DNA of 63,211 bases. Source: a virus. The notes below the pieces were generated by a model that did no database searches, was not told the origin of the DNA, and saw nothing but the letters and a program-made list of their open reading frames with translations. The position numbers were made by a program, and so were the translations under genes. Positions 14,843 to 23,753 of the stretch are shown here, piece after piece. The stretch is taken from positions 1 to 63,211 of the IMG/VR virus record IMGVR_UViG_3300047554_000382; one strand, written 5' to 3'. The stretch's first letter is position 1. Every line of letters starts with the position of its first letter.

Positions 14843-15498
14843 AAGTTAAATTAGTTTCTTATAGCCAACCCACAGAAGAATTTAAAAACGAAGGCATTGA
14901 CGATGTCCAAGAACTCATCGCGTATTGCGCCCGTGTGTCCAATCCAGCCAACCAATACAACACAGAAACATCCGAAAAACTCATCAGATACTTGGTCAGA
15001 CACCAACACTGGAGCCCACTCGAAATGGCCTCAGCCTGCATCGAAATCGAAACTACCCGAGACATCGCAAGACAAATCTTGCGACACAGAAGTTTTAGCT
15101 TCCAAGAGTTCAGTCAGCGATATGCTGACCCTACTCAAGACCTCGATTTCGTTCTTAGAGAAGCAAGGCTACAAGACAATAAAAACAGACAAAACTCAAT
15201 AGAAACTAGTGATGTAGAGTTAAAAGCATGGTGGGATGCTCAACAAAAATTTATCATCGAAAGTGTTCGAAGAATCTATTCTGAAGCGATCGGAAAAGGC
15301 ATTGCTAAAGAACAAGCCCGTGCTATTTTGCCTGAAGGTAATACTGTAAGTCGCTTGTATATGAACGGGACGCTACGTTCATGGATTCACTTTATTGAAC
15401 TTCGATCCGGTAACGGCACACAACTAGAACATCAAGAAATAGCCAAAGCATGTGCTAGTGTTATTTCTAAAATCTATCCTATGGCTGTGAGTCAATGA
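14839..15498 (+). CDS. thyX: Flavin-dependent thymidylate synthase
   Basis: ThyX makes dTMP from dUMP using FAD, methylene-tetrahydrofolate and NADPH, supplying thymidine for phage replication. The ThyX signature RHRSFSFQEFSQR is at residues 82-94 and fits R-H-R-x7-S-x-R. The conserved end region LRSWIHFIELRSGNGTQLEH supplies substrate-binding residues. Length of 219 residues is typical. The start is ATGA-coupled to the previous gene and the stop to the following gene. It uses the folate pool that folE could also supply, but the two are in different transcription units. Confidence 0.95.
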   Translation: MKVKLVSYSQPTEEFKNEGIDDVQELIAYCARVSNPANQYNTETSEKLIRYLVRHQHWSPLEMASACIEIETTRDIARQILRHRSFSFQEFSQRYADPTQDLDFVLREARLQDNKNRQNSIETSDVELKAWWDAQQKFIIESVRRIYSEAIGKGIAKEQARAILPEGNTVSRLYMNGTLRSWIHFIELRSGNGTQLEHQEIAKACASVISKIYPMAVSQ

Positions 15499-16364
15499 AA
15501 TTCTATGTTGAATTTAAGAATGATCAGCATGAGCTAACTCTTGAATTCGAAACTTACGAAACGCCCATTGCAAAAAAATGGGCGGCTGAACTAGAATCTC
15601 AACTGATTAGAAATTCCACGCTTAAAGAAAATAATAGGCTGTATCAATTTCCTAATCAAAATTCTCTAACTGATATTGTACAAGAATTAAAAAATAGAGC
15701 TGATAAGATCAATTCTTATCAGTTTTATATTCCCGACACAATCGACGATTCTATAAATCAAGACACGCTTAATCAATTACACAAATATTTTGAGGAGATG
15801 CGTGGTGGTATACTGAGCCCAGGTGAATACTATACGAGTGCGCCAGAAGATATTAAAACTGCCATCGAAGACTATAATGTCTTGATTCACAAAATTGAAG
15901 ACAAGCTAAACGCAGATCGTAGAGGAATCTCAAGACCTCGAATAGTAATGACCTTTAAAGATAGACAAAGACACGAACTGCAAGACGAAGACTATGATCA
16001 GTTTAGCTTAGATATAAAATTTGGAGAGGTATATGTTAATTACTGCGAAGTTGGAAAACCTCTTTGGGACGTATTTAAAGATCAAGATCAAGTAGTTGGA
16101 GATCAAAATATTCGTCCCTTAAAATGGTATTCTGCGGATATGATGATTTATTTTTTTAACGGCGGTTATCGAAATAGATTAAATGAATTTTGGTCGTGGT
16201 GGGATCGTAATAGCAATCATCTTTCAACTTTAGGTTTTGAAAAATATAATAAAAAATTATCAATTGGTCATATTCCTGTAGCAAAATTAAATACTACAAT
16301 GTCGCCTAGAGACGTAATCAACGAAATATCTAAATTTAATTCAATCAATAGAGTGTACATATGA
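15495..16364 (+). CDS. Unknown protein coupled to radical SAM gene (289 aa)
   Basis: Not recognised. It is acidic and soluble with no transmembrane segment. A beta-rich start (KFYVEFKNDQHELTLEFETY) is followed by a helical middle with LHKYFEEMRGGILSPGEYYT, and a Trp/Tyr-rich section (LKWYSADMMIYFFNGGYRNR and EFWSWWDRNSNHLS) that looks like a ligand- or peptide-binding surface. It starts in a 4-base overlap with thyX and its stop overlaps the radical SAM start as ATGA. The pairing suggests it is the substrate-recognition partner or substrate of that enzyme. Confidence 0.5.
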   Translation: MKFYVEFKNDQHELTLEFETYETPIAKKWAAELESQLIRNSTLKENNRLYQFPNQNSLTDIVQELKNRADKINSYQFYIPDTIDDSINQDTLNQLHKYFEEMRGGILSPGEYYTSAPEDIKTAIEDYNVLIHKIEDKLNADRRGISRPRIVMTFKDRQRHELQDEDYDQFSLDIKFGEVYVNYCEVGKPLWDVFKDQDQVVGDQNIRPLKWYSADMMIYFFNGGYRNRLNEFWSWWDRNSNHLSTLGFEKYNKKLSIGHIPVAKLNTTMSPRDVINEISKFNSINRVYI

Positions 16365-17338
16365 AATTTAAAGGTATTGATATTATTAATATTAAAAATA
16401 CAGGACACACTACTATTGACTGGATCTTAGGAAATTACTGTAATTTTAAATGTTCTTATTGTTTTGGTGATCTAAATACAGGCACGTTTAGAGTGCCAAA
16501 AATAAATTCTGTCATCGAGAATAATATTAAACACCTAGTATCTGAATTGCATTCTATAGGCAAGAAAAAAATATCGTTCACGCTCGCCGGCGGCGAACCG
16601 ACTATGTATCACGATTTTAATCAGCTAACTACATTATTACAATCGTTTGGACCTGTTGCAATAATTACTAACGGTGCTAGGACTTTAGATTGGTGGAAAA
16701 ATAATCACAAGACATTAGATAAAGTCAGTATATCATATCATGTAGAATTTGCTGATTTATCGCATACATTAGATCTAATAGAACTGCTCTTAAATAGCTC
16801 CGATCTTTTTGTGTCTGTACATGTCATGATGCACGATAAAATGTTTGAAAAATCTATCGAGGCTGCTGAAACTTTTTCTCAAAAATTTCAAAATAGAGAT
16901 AACGTAAAAATAGAATTAAAATTACTTAGAAAATCTGATGGTTCAGTTGTTGACTATACATCCGAACAATTAGAAAAAATTAATTCTTTTAAGTTTCTTT
17001 CTGGAATAAAAACAACTCCCCATCACGGACATATCTCAACTTATCTTTTAGAAGACAATACAACACATAGACTTTCTCCTAGAGATATTAAAGATCTTTC
17101 TGGCTCTTTTAAAGGCTATGATTGCTTTGCACCACAAGAGTTTTTACAGATAAATCAATATGGTAATATCGGCGAGATGTCCTGCGGTCAATCATATAAT
17201 ACAACATGCAATATATATTCTGAAGACTTTTTAGAAAAGTTTAAAATTCCTAAAAATTCAGTAGTTTGCGAAAAAGATATTTGTGGATGTTTAGGATTAC
17301 TGTATTCGTCAAAGAATAAAACTACCAATAAGGTTTAA
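16361..17338 (+). CDS. Radical SAM protein with C-terminal cysteine domain
   Basis: A 325-residue radical SAM enzyme. The cluster motif is CNFKCSYC in the N-terminal fifth, and the GGEP motif (LAGGEPTMYHDF) follows, as in this family. The C-terminal part carries further cysteines (YDCFAPQEFL, MSCGQSYNTTCNIY, VCEKDICGC) in a SPASM-like arrangement that would hold auxiliary Fe-S clusters. Such enzymes modify peptides, proteins or sugars; the substrate here is unknown. It is ATGA-coupled to the unknown gene upstream and its end overlaps, tail to tail, the minus-strand twitch radical SAM gene by 17 bases. Confidence 0.8.
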   Translation: MKFKGIDIINIKNTGHTTIDWILGNYCNFKCSYCFGDLNTGTFRVPKINSVIENNIKHLVSELHSIGKKKISFTLAGGEPTMYHDFNQLTTLLQSFGPVAIITNGARTLDWWKNNHKTLDKVSISYHVEFADLSHTLDLIELLLNSSDLFVSVHVMMHDKMFEKSIEAAETFSQKFQNRDNVKIELKLLRKSDGSVVDYTSEQLEKINSFKFLSGIKTTPHHGHISTYLLEDNTTHRLSPRDIKDLSGSFKGYDCFAPQEFLQINQYGNIGEMSCGQSYNTTCNIYSEDFLEKFKIPKNSVVCEKDICGCLGLLYSSKNKTTNKV

Positions 17339-18539
17339 ATTCTGGCAATATATCTAAAACGTTTGAATTAAAATGATTGTCCATTGACGTAATATAATTT
17401 TGAAATAGAACCCATTCTGTATCAAATAAATTTTTAGAATTCATAAAATTTATAATTTTCGATCCTTCGGTTATATCTGTAATATACGCAGGATCTGATC
17501 TATGTTTATTTTCAAAGGCATTCCATTTTTCTGTGATCTGTTCTTTAATAGCTTTAGGTAATAGCTGGCAATTCATTGGTCTAGGATATTGAACTATCGC
17601 CGGCTGAAATCTATTAAAATCAAATTGATGAAAATATTCTAATATTTCTGGTAGATAAAGAATATTTAAAATACTCACAGTTACATTAGAATTTAGCGTA
17701 ATGTTTGGATAACTTTTTAATCTTAGGATATTCTTTTCGACGTCTTTGAGATTTCCAGTTGTTCTTACATATTGATATAATTCAGGAGTGTGACCGTCAA
17801 TACTAGCACGTAACTCAATTCTTTTAAATTTCTTCCAGATGTCTAATAGATCATTGCCCTTATAATCTAACATGGTTAGGTTGGTAGCATAAAAAATAGT
17901 GATATGGTCTGCTTCCGGAAGTAATCGTGTTAAAAAATCATAGTGCTTAGGGCTGTACATCGGCTCTCCTCCGGAGATCCATAATCTTTTTATATTCGGA
18001 CTAAGCCTAACTATCTCGTCTAGCATTTTATCCGAAACTGATCCTCTGCCGGTAGTTAGATCAATTTTGTTGGCTGCACCATACAATTTCATTTCATTGT
18101 ACAGAGATTCGTCTTTCTTAACCGCATGTGCCCACTTATGACTAGAATGTGCTCCGCACATCTTGCAGGCTAGATTACAAATAGTATCGAACCTTATTTC
18201 AAGAAATTCTAAGTTTTCAATTGATAATTTTTTATGTTCTTTGTAAAAATTAACTATTTGATATAGTTCTTGTTTATCAGTGTTAGCAAGCTCTCGAATT
18301 CTAAGACTACTTGCACCACTAGATTCAAAATCCCAGCACTTCTTGCATCTAGGTGGTTGCTCACCGTTAATCAACGAATCTCTCAGTTTATTAACTTCCT
18401 CAGAATTCCAAATTTCTTCTAAACTCTTATTTCTATCGTTTGAATAAAAATCAACATCCATACAACATGCAGAAACTTTTCCTGCTGATTTTAAATTTAA
18501 GTGTTTAAAAGGTAGTGGACAAAAACTATTTGAGATCAT
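17322..18539 (-). CDS. Twitch-domain radical SAM protein
   Basis: A 405-residue radical SAM protein. An N-terminal cysteine domain comes first (FCPLPFKHLNL, SACCMDVDF, RCKKCWDFE), typical of the twitch/SPASM auxiliary-cluster fold. The catalytic cluster motif CNLACKMCGAHSS follows at about residues 121-133, then WISGGEPMYS. Auxiliary-cluster domain before the radical SAM core is the order seen in phage twitch radical SAM proteins. These act on peptides or carbohydrate-linked substrates, unproven here. Its start overlaps the methyltransferase gene by 4 bases. Confidence 0.85.
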   Translation of the reverse strand: MISNSFCPLPFKHLNLKSAGKVSACCMDVDFYSNDRNKSLEEIWNSEEVNKLRDSLINGEQPPRCKKCWDFESSGASSLRIRELANTDKQELYQIVNFYKEHKKLSIENLEFLEIRFDTICNLACKMCGAHSSHKWAHAVKKDESLYNEMKLYGAANKIDLTTGRGSVSDKMLDEIVRLSPNIKRLWISGGEPMYSPKHYDFLTRLLPEADHITIFYATNLTMLDYKGNDLLDIWKKFKRIELRASIDGHTPELYQYVRTTGNLKDVEKNILRLKSYPNITLNSNVTVSILNILYLPEILEYFHQFDFNRFQPAIVQYPRPMNCQLLPKAIKEQITEKWNAFENKHRSDPAYITDITEGSKIINFMNSKNLFDTEWVLFQNYITSMDNHFNSNVLDILPEFKPYW

Positions 18540-19219
18540 TTTATTCCAATTCGCATGAATCTCTTATACTTAACAAGGTCTAATTCTCCTTCGTATATAA
18601 TCCTCGACATAGGAGTTTGTTGAGCAAACTCGCTTAAAGAGTTAGAACAGTTGATATGTGTGTTATGTGAAAAATAATCATTTGTCTGTAGAACTATAGT
18701 TTTTCCCGATGGTAGTTGATCATACCATCTATTGAAGTCAATTATATGCTCACAGCTAGTGTTAATAATCGTGTCAGGTATCTCTTTAATTTCTTTAATA
18801 GTTCCGTCAGATTTAAAAGTTTTAAATTTTGTTGGGTACTGCATATTCAAGATATCCATTGTTGCGGCTTTAAATTTCCAATTGTCGATAACATAGGATC
18901 TGTTTAATTCGTCTGCAACAAATTCGCATAAGGGGTCTATATCAAAACTACGTATGTTTTTAAATTTTTCAGGACACTTTTCAAACATTAAATTTGCTAA
19001 TGTTCCGTACCAGCCAGCACAAATAAAAATTTTTCCCAGATTATTCGGTAGATGTTCAATTAACCATAGTTTACTCTTAACTTGACCGAGGCTATATGCA
19101 TCAAATAATTGCTCTTCGATCTCCGGAAATTTTTGTATTACTTTGGTAATATCTGAAGTCACTGGATTCTTAGGATATATTAAATCTAAACTAGAAAAAA
19201 CACTACGAAGTTTGCTCAT
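18536..19219 (-). CDS. Putative class I SAM-dependent methyltransferase
   Basis: A 227-residue protein with a Rossmann-like core. Motif I is KIFICAGWYGTLANLMF, and an acidic end of the second strand lies in RSFDIDPLCEFVA. The following strand is PDTIINTSCEHIIDFNRWYD, where substrate would sit. These correspond to the SAM-binding glycine loop and ribose-binding Asp of class I methyltransferases, although the glycine loop is weaker than usual. It lies between the twitch radical SAM gene and a glycosyltransferase gene, with 4-base overlaps on both sides, so it probably methylates the same product. Confidence 0.65.
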   Translation of the reverse strand: MSKLRSVFSSLDLIYPKNPVTSDITKVIQKFPEIEEQLFDAYSLGQVKSKLWLIEHLPNNLGKIFICAGWYGTLANLMFEKCPEKFKNIRSFDIDPLCEFVADELNRSYVIDNWKFKAATMDILNMQYPTKFKTFKSDGTIKEIKEIPDTIINTSCEHIIDFNRWYDQLPSGKTIVLQTNDYFSHNTHINCSNSLSEFAQQTPMSRIIYEGELDLVKYKRFMRIGIK

Positions 19220-20229
19220 TTAATTTTTCTCCTTCGTAGTAACCAATAGGCCTTGAGCCAATTAAAATTGTTTATTTTAGCTAGTTTGGATCTGTCACTA
19301 GCGTGTTTTATTCCATAGGCTTTGCCGGCCAGTGCTCCATCGAGAACAAACTTACCATAGGCAATATCGTTAGTAACTGTACACCAAGTGTTCAGCCTAT
19401 CTTCTGTTTCTTGAATATTTTGATTATTAATAATCTTACTCGATAACTTCACGCACTCTCTAAACGCCGAGCGCCATGCACTATACGGATCAGTGTTAAA
19501 TGCAGTGATGTTGCTCACTTGCTCCATCGCTTTAAACTTAGGACTTATGCTAGTGGTCATATCGGGGCTAGATTCATCTAAGTTCAAAGTTAATGTGGTT
19601 GGAAGTAATTTAACACCACCATAACCATATTCTAAATTGTTAATAGGATTACGACTACGCCATACATGAACTACATCTAGGTCCCACAAGTTCGTTTCAA
19701 AATCAAAATTAAAATCTTCTAATATTTCAGCATCAGCATCTACTACCCATAGCATGTCAGTGGTTGATTTAGAAGCCGCAGTTTTATGTGCTCGATGGAT
19801 TCCTTTGATATTTTTTACCCACTGTGCTCTAGGAAATCTACTTTTTAATTTATCGAAATTAGCTTCAGCACAGGGCTCATGATAGGATATAAAAAAGATA
19901 TCGTGAGTTAATTTTTCTCCAAACACAATATCAATATTTTTATAACCTTCATAGGTGCAGTCTTTTGTAATTTGATATATGTCATGTTCAAACTTGTGAA
20001 CATATTTAGAATCCCAAGATGGAATATCGTAGTCTAAATCTCTTACAAGATCAACCGGAGATTTAATGATCCAGAAACTTTTGGTTAAAGCCTTTGTTCT
20101 AGCAAATTTAAAAACAATTTCATTTTTTTTACTAGGAACAGATAACGCCCTTGCGTGAGGGTATCTTTCTTTTATCTTTTTAAAAGTTAAAGGAAACAGT
20201 TCCGGGTTTACTACAAAGATGTCTTTCAT
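19216..20229 (-). CDS. Glycosyltransferase-like protein (GT-A, DXD) paralogue A
   Basis: A 337-residue protein with a predicted GT-A catalytic region: IFFISYHEPCAEANF, then DMLWVVDADAEIL, where D-A-D is the DXD-type motif for metal and sugar nucleotide. It shares this central block, and conserved features such as YGYGGVKL and AWRSAFRECVKLS, with the next gene, so the two are tandem paralogues. About 100 extra N-terminal residues are not present in the paralogue. The acceptor is unknown: virion protein, DNA or surface glycan are all possible. Overlaps with neighbours are 4 bases. Confidence 0.65.
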   Translation of the reverse strand: MKDIFVVNPELFPLTFKKIKERYPHARALSVPSKKNEIVFKFARTKALTKSFWIIKSPVDLVRDLDYDIPSWDSKYVHKFEHDIYQITKDCTYEGYKNIDIVFGEKLTHDIFFISYHEPCAEANFDKLKSRFPRAQWVKNIKGIHRAHKTAASKSTTDMLWVVDADAEILEDFNFDFETNLWDLDVVHVWRSRNPINNLEYGYGGVKLLPTTLTLNLDESSPDMTTSISPKFKAMEQVSNITAFNTDPYSAWRSAFRECVKLSSKIINNQNIQETEDRLNTWCTVTNDIAYGKFVLDGALAGKAYGIKHASDRSKLAKINNFNWLKAYWLLRRRKIK

Positions 20230-21131
20230 TTTTTAATTGATCGATATGTTCTCGGAGTATTTTGATAGACTGATTTAAAAAATTTTGATCCGCTAGAATC
20301 TAATTCTGCTATGTCTAACTTTAACTCATGCCGTAAAGTTTCTCCTAGTCCCATGATTTCATATGGTAGCATATCATCAGAAATTTTACTGTAGTGGTTC
20401 TCCCATTCTGATGTTAACCAATCAAAATCCCTAACCTGACTATAGTCCCAATCTGTACAGTTAGTTCTATAACACCCCTCTCTGGCGCCGTAGATACTCC
20501 ATAGGCCATTTTTAACATCTGCACCCACTGAACACCATATTAAAAGCCTCTGATGATTTTGCCACCAGATTGATTTGATATCTGATGTTTTCGCTCCCTG
20601 ATTTAGGCTCATTTTTACACCTTCTCTAAAGCCAGCTCTCCAGGCTTGAAAGGGAGTTTCATTAGTGTAACTAACAGAAAAATTATCGTTTAATTGTACA
20701 TATTTGTCGTCAAAGCAAAACTCTACTTTACTGCGTTCATCGCTTCCGTCTGAGTTTTCGTGTGTTTTCATATTATGAACAAAATCTCTAGTCCATAACT
20801 TTAATCCGCCATTGCCGTACATCAATCCATTAACATGAACCTTTCCGCACCAACTAAAAACATAGCTATGATCTAAGCCCATCTCGTCAAGATTTAATTC
20901 AACTTCAAGAAATTTTGGATCAACGATATTATCAGCATCTACCGTTACAAAGTGTTCGGTGTCACTTAGATCTGCACAGGCCTTGTGTGCCGCATCACTA
21001 CCTTTAACTCCGTGTACTCGTTTAGCCCACGGAATGCTTTTACACAGGTCAGCATAATTTTTTTCAGCATTTGGTTCATCATAACTTAAAAAGATTATGT
21101 CTTGATCAACTATTTTTAATATATTACTCAT
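20226..21131 (-). CDS. Glycosyltransferase-like protein (GT-A, DXD) paralogue B
   Basis: A 301-residue paralogue of the preceding gene product. The shared block is IIFLSYDEPNAEKNY and the DXD region HFVTVDADNIVDP, then LMYGNGGLKLWT and AWRAGFREGVKMS. It lacks the N-terminal extension of paralogue A and instead has a longer C-terminal tail after residue 230 (EIMGLGETLRHEL). Duplication followed by divergence probably gave two enzymes with different donors or acceptors. It overlaps neighbours by 4 bases on each side. Confidence 0.65.
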   Translation of the reverse strand: MSNILKIVDQDIIFLSYDEPNAEKNYADLCKSIPWAKRVHGVKGSDAAHKACADLSDTEHFVTVDADNIVDPKFLEVELNLDEMGLDHSYVFSWCGKVHVNGLMYGNGGLKLWTRDFVHNMKTHENSDGSDERSKVEFCFDDKYVQLNDNFSVSYTNETPFQAWRAGFREGVKMSLNQGAKTSDIKSIWWQNHQRLLIWCSVGADVKNGLWSIYGAREGCYRTNCTDWDYSQVRDFDWLTSEWENHYSKISDDMLPYEIMGLGETLRHELKLDIAELDSSGSKFFKSVYQNTPRTYRSIKK

Positions 21132-21751
21132 AAAATGATTAATCCTGAAGATGTAAAAAATCGTTTCATATATACCTTTATTTTCTCAGGTGAAGATTCT
21201 ACTCGATGCTCATGCGGAACAATAAATTTTTCGTTGAGTGTTAAATTTTTCATCTTAATAGGAATTTGCCTAATAAGACTGTTGTCAGATTTTTTGTCAA
21301 CAATAAACATATTGATTGTGTAATCTAAATTAAATGGTTGCAAAATACTTTTGTAGTCAGGTTGAACTTGGAAGACCCACTGTTTATAATATAAATGATT
21401 CTCTACCATGAACACGCTTTTCCAATCTTTAACTAATGGTATCTCAACTAGTGCATTAGGAATTATCTTGTCGTCGGATAGTTTAGAAACAATAACAGGT
21501 TTATTTTGATTAGACAAACTAATCCTGTATCTATTGATATTTTTAAAACCGTTTAAAAAATCCGATACATCTGATAGGTCAAACTCAACTACATTCTTAC
21601 TGTTATTAACATACTCATTACTCACTGAGAGTATATTACCGGTTTCTTCCTCAAAATATACAAAATATTTTTGATTTAGATCGCTAAGAGCCAGGGCTTG
21701 CCTGATCAGTTCTTCAGGGACGATATCTTCTTGATCAACCGACATACTCAA
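21128..21751 (-). CDS. Unknown protein in glycosylation cassette (207 aa)
   Basis: Not recognised. It begins with an acidic helix (VDQEDIVPEELIRQALALSD), followed by beta-rich sequence with YFVYFEEETGNILSVSN and later FNLDYTINMFIVD, ending with a basic stretch and SSGLIIL. No catalytic motif, signal peptide or membrane segment is visible. It lies between two pairs of glycosyltransferase paralogues and overlaps both neighbours, so it belongs to the same operon; it may be an accessory or substrate protein. Confidence 0.5.
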   Translation of the reverse strand: MSMSVDQEDIVPEELIRQALALSDLNQKYFVYFEEETGNILSVSNEYVNNSKNVVEFDLSDVSDFLNGFKNINRYRISLSNQNKPVIVSKLSDDKIIPNALVEIPLVKDWKSVFMVENHLYYKQWVFQVQPDYKSILQPFNLDYTINMFIVDKKSDNSLIRQIPIKMKNLTLNEKFIVPHEHRVESSPEKIKVYMKRFFTSSGLIIL

Positions 21752-22559
21752 TTACCTTATCTGTTAGGAAAGCATCGTCAATGTAATGCAAAATTCCCGT
21801 TTGTTTAAAGTTATTCAACCATAGGCCCGACGAAGTAGATACCAATAAATTATCTAAACTCGTTTCTGGAATAGGTTCCCAATTTTGGATTCCAGGTTTA
21901 AGGTGAGTAAATGTAAATCTAGAATTTTTATTTACTACTTGATCTTCTATACCCATTAGCATAACTGCTATCGCCGCAGATACATCAACGCTATAAAATT
22001 TTTGCGAAGATTCTGGAGCTACCTCATAATAACATCGTTGCCAATTAAAAGTTATAAACTTTAGTACATTAAAAAATAACGAGGACATTTCAGATTTTTT
22101 AAAATAATAAAGCCCTGTGTAAATGTTAGGCAAATTATTTTCTACAAACATCTTTCTATAAAATGTATCCTTGAGCACACGCTCGCCTCTAAAATCTTTT
22201 ACGTGTGATGTAAAAAATAGATCTCTATCTTTAGCAAAGTCCCATAGATATTCGATATCGTCTAGGACCAACATATCGCTGTCTAATACTATTGTTTCAT
22301 GATAAGGACTAGCATGATAAACTTTCCAACGATTTTCAATCTTCCACTGACTTGATTCTGCATGATCTCGAAATGGAATCGGAATTATTTTGTCAAATGC
22401 TGAAATATATTCTTCCGGAATAACATCATTAGTTACGATGCTAAATTTGTTGTAAGTTGGTTGTGTTTTCTTAATCGACATCGCTAGAACATACGCTTGC
22501 CTAACGTAATCAATATTTTCACTATTCTGCGCTACTACAATAAATCCTCGATTATGCAT
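21735..22559 (-). CDS. GT8-like glycosyltransferase paralogue C
   Basis: A 274-residue protein with the pattern of glycosyltransferase family 8-like enzymes: start GFIVVAQNSENIDYVRQAY, a substrate-contact region FRDHAESSQWKIENRW, then the metal site TIVLDSDMLVLDD with the DSD form of DXD, and LPNIYTGLYYFKKSEMS. It is a clear paralogue of the next gene. No membrane segment is visible, so it should act in the cytoplasm. It overlaps the unknown gene downstream by 17 bases and the paralogue upstream by 8 bases. Confidence 0.7.
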   Translation of the reverse strand: MHNRGFIVVAQNSENIDYVRQAYVLAMSIKKTQPTYNKFSIVTNDVIPEEYISAFDKIIPIPFRDHAESSQWKIENRWKVYHASPYHETIVLDSDMLVLDDIEYLWDFAKDRDLFFTSHVKDFRGERVLKDTFYRKMFVENNLPNIYTGLYYFKKSEMSSLFFNVLKFITFNWQRCYYEVAPESSQKFYSVDVSAAIAVMLMGIEDQVVNKNSRFTFTHLKPGIQNWEPIPETSLDNLLVSTSSGLWLNNFKQTGILHYIDDAFLTDKVIEYVG

Positions 22560-23394
22560 TATCTAAACTTCCCTCGATGATTCTCATCAAACTATATTTG
22601 TTCATAACGTGTACATCAAGTCCTGAAGTTTTTATCAAAGTAAATTCGCCTGCGTAATTTTCTTTCTCAATAAGAAACTTCATAGACACATCGTTAGTTT
22701 CAAGTAACACATCTCTATCAAGAATATAATTTAACTTTCCGGGAAGAGTAGTAAAAAAATCCTCACCAAACGCATGTAAGGCTATGCTAAAAGCAAAATC
22801 ATTCCTGTATATCGACGAATCTATGCAATACAAATTTTTATAATACAACCAATTTTGTTTAATGTGTTCTACAAATCTAAAAAACGAATCTGTGGTCTGT
22901 GTCTTTTTAAAATAAAATGCCGTAGCCCAATAAAAGGGTATCGAAAACTGATTAATAAATTTAAAACTAGAATCGTCTCTCCAGCCTGCTAGATCATTAC
23001 CGATCTTATAAATTAAGAATTCTGTATCTGATCCCCATGCTGAACTAAGGATATCCGAATTGATAATATAGTCGCTGTCTATCACAATCGTCTCGTCATA
23101 TGGTGATAGTTCGTAACATTTGGATCTACTAAAATTTTTCCATTCTAGTTGCTTAGATGATAGTGTGCCGTCGTGAAACGTTTTATACTGATGCTCAGGT
23201 GTCCAAATGGAAATTATTTGATCAAAAACTTCCTTGGCATCGGGCTGACTGGTTAATAACCATTCTGTGCTATCAGTGATTAACGACACTGGAACATCTA
23301 AAAACTTTTTTGCACGTTTTGCGGCAAAGATACTCATCCTCGCATAGTCTATATCAGAATTGTTCTGTGCAAAAATTACTATACCTCGACTCAT
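22552..23394 (-). CDS. GT8-like glycosyltransferase paralogue D
   Basis: A 280-residue paralogue of the preceding gene product, with GIVIFAQNNSDIDYARMSI at the start, WKNFSRSKCYELSPYDETIVIDSDYI (DSD metal site), and SIPFYWATAFYFKKTQTTD. Two GT8-like and two DXD glycosyltransferases in one operon point to a multi-sugar structure being built. It overlaps its neighbours by 8 and 4 bases. Family membership rests on the DSD motif and overall pattern. Confidence 0.7.
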   Translation of the reverse strand: MSRGIVIFAQNNSDIDYARMSIFAAKRAKKFLDVPVSLITDSTEWLLTSQPDAKEVFDQIISIWTPEHQYKTFHDGTLSSKQLEWKNFSRSKCYELSPYDETIVIDSDYIINSDILSSAWGSDTEFLIYKIGNDLAGWRDDSSFKFINQFSIPFYWATAFYFKKTQTTDSFFRFVEHIKQNWLYYKNLYCIDSSIYRNDFAFSIALHAFGEDFFTTLPGKLNYILDRDVLLETNDVSMKFLIEKENYAGEFTLIKTSGLDVHVMNKYSLMRIIEGSLDNA

Positions 23395-23738
23395 AGATCA
23401 ACTAAATCCTGAATTTTTCTTTTCTTTTTAATTTCTGCAATCTTAGTCATATATGCATTTGAAGATTCAAAATAGATTGCTAGGATATCATCTAAAAATA
23501 ATTTTAAATCTTTAACTTCAAATGGTATTGAGTTATCATCTAACAATACGATAGTATCAACTTTGAGGTCGATAAGATTTTTAACGAATGATATTAATTC
23601 TCTATTAACTGAGAAAGAACATCCGTTAGTATAAAAAATACACGATTGTGTATATTCTTCTAGGGCTAATCGCTTCTGATTAGCCAATGTTGTCATTAAA
23701 TTAACTGTTTGAAACGCTTTTTCTAATCGTTCGTCCAT
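23391..23738 (-). CDS. Conserved small protein, first gene of the minus-strand cassette
   Basis: Function unknown, 115 residues. Features are a helical N-terminus (ERLEKAFQTVNLMTTLANQK), a middle with two cysteines (QSCIFYTNGCSFSV), a hydrophobic core VDTIVLLDDNSIPFEVK, and a Lys-rich C-terminal tail. It is the first gene after the promoter/operator at 23754-23784, with GGAGG at 23749-23745 as ribosome-binding site. A role as regulator or chaperone for the cassette is possible but unsupported beyond position. Confidence 0.6.
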   Translation of the reverse strand: MDERLEKAFQTVNLMTTLANQKRLALEEYTQSCIFYTNGCSFSVNRELISFVKNLIDLKVDTIVLLDDNSIPFEVKDLKLFLDDILAIYFESSNAYMTKIAEIKKKRKIQDLVDL

Positions 23739-23753
23739 AGAGGGCCTCCAGCA

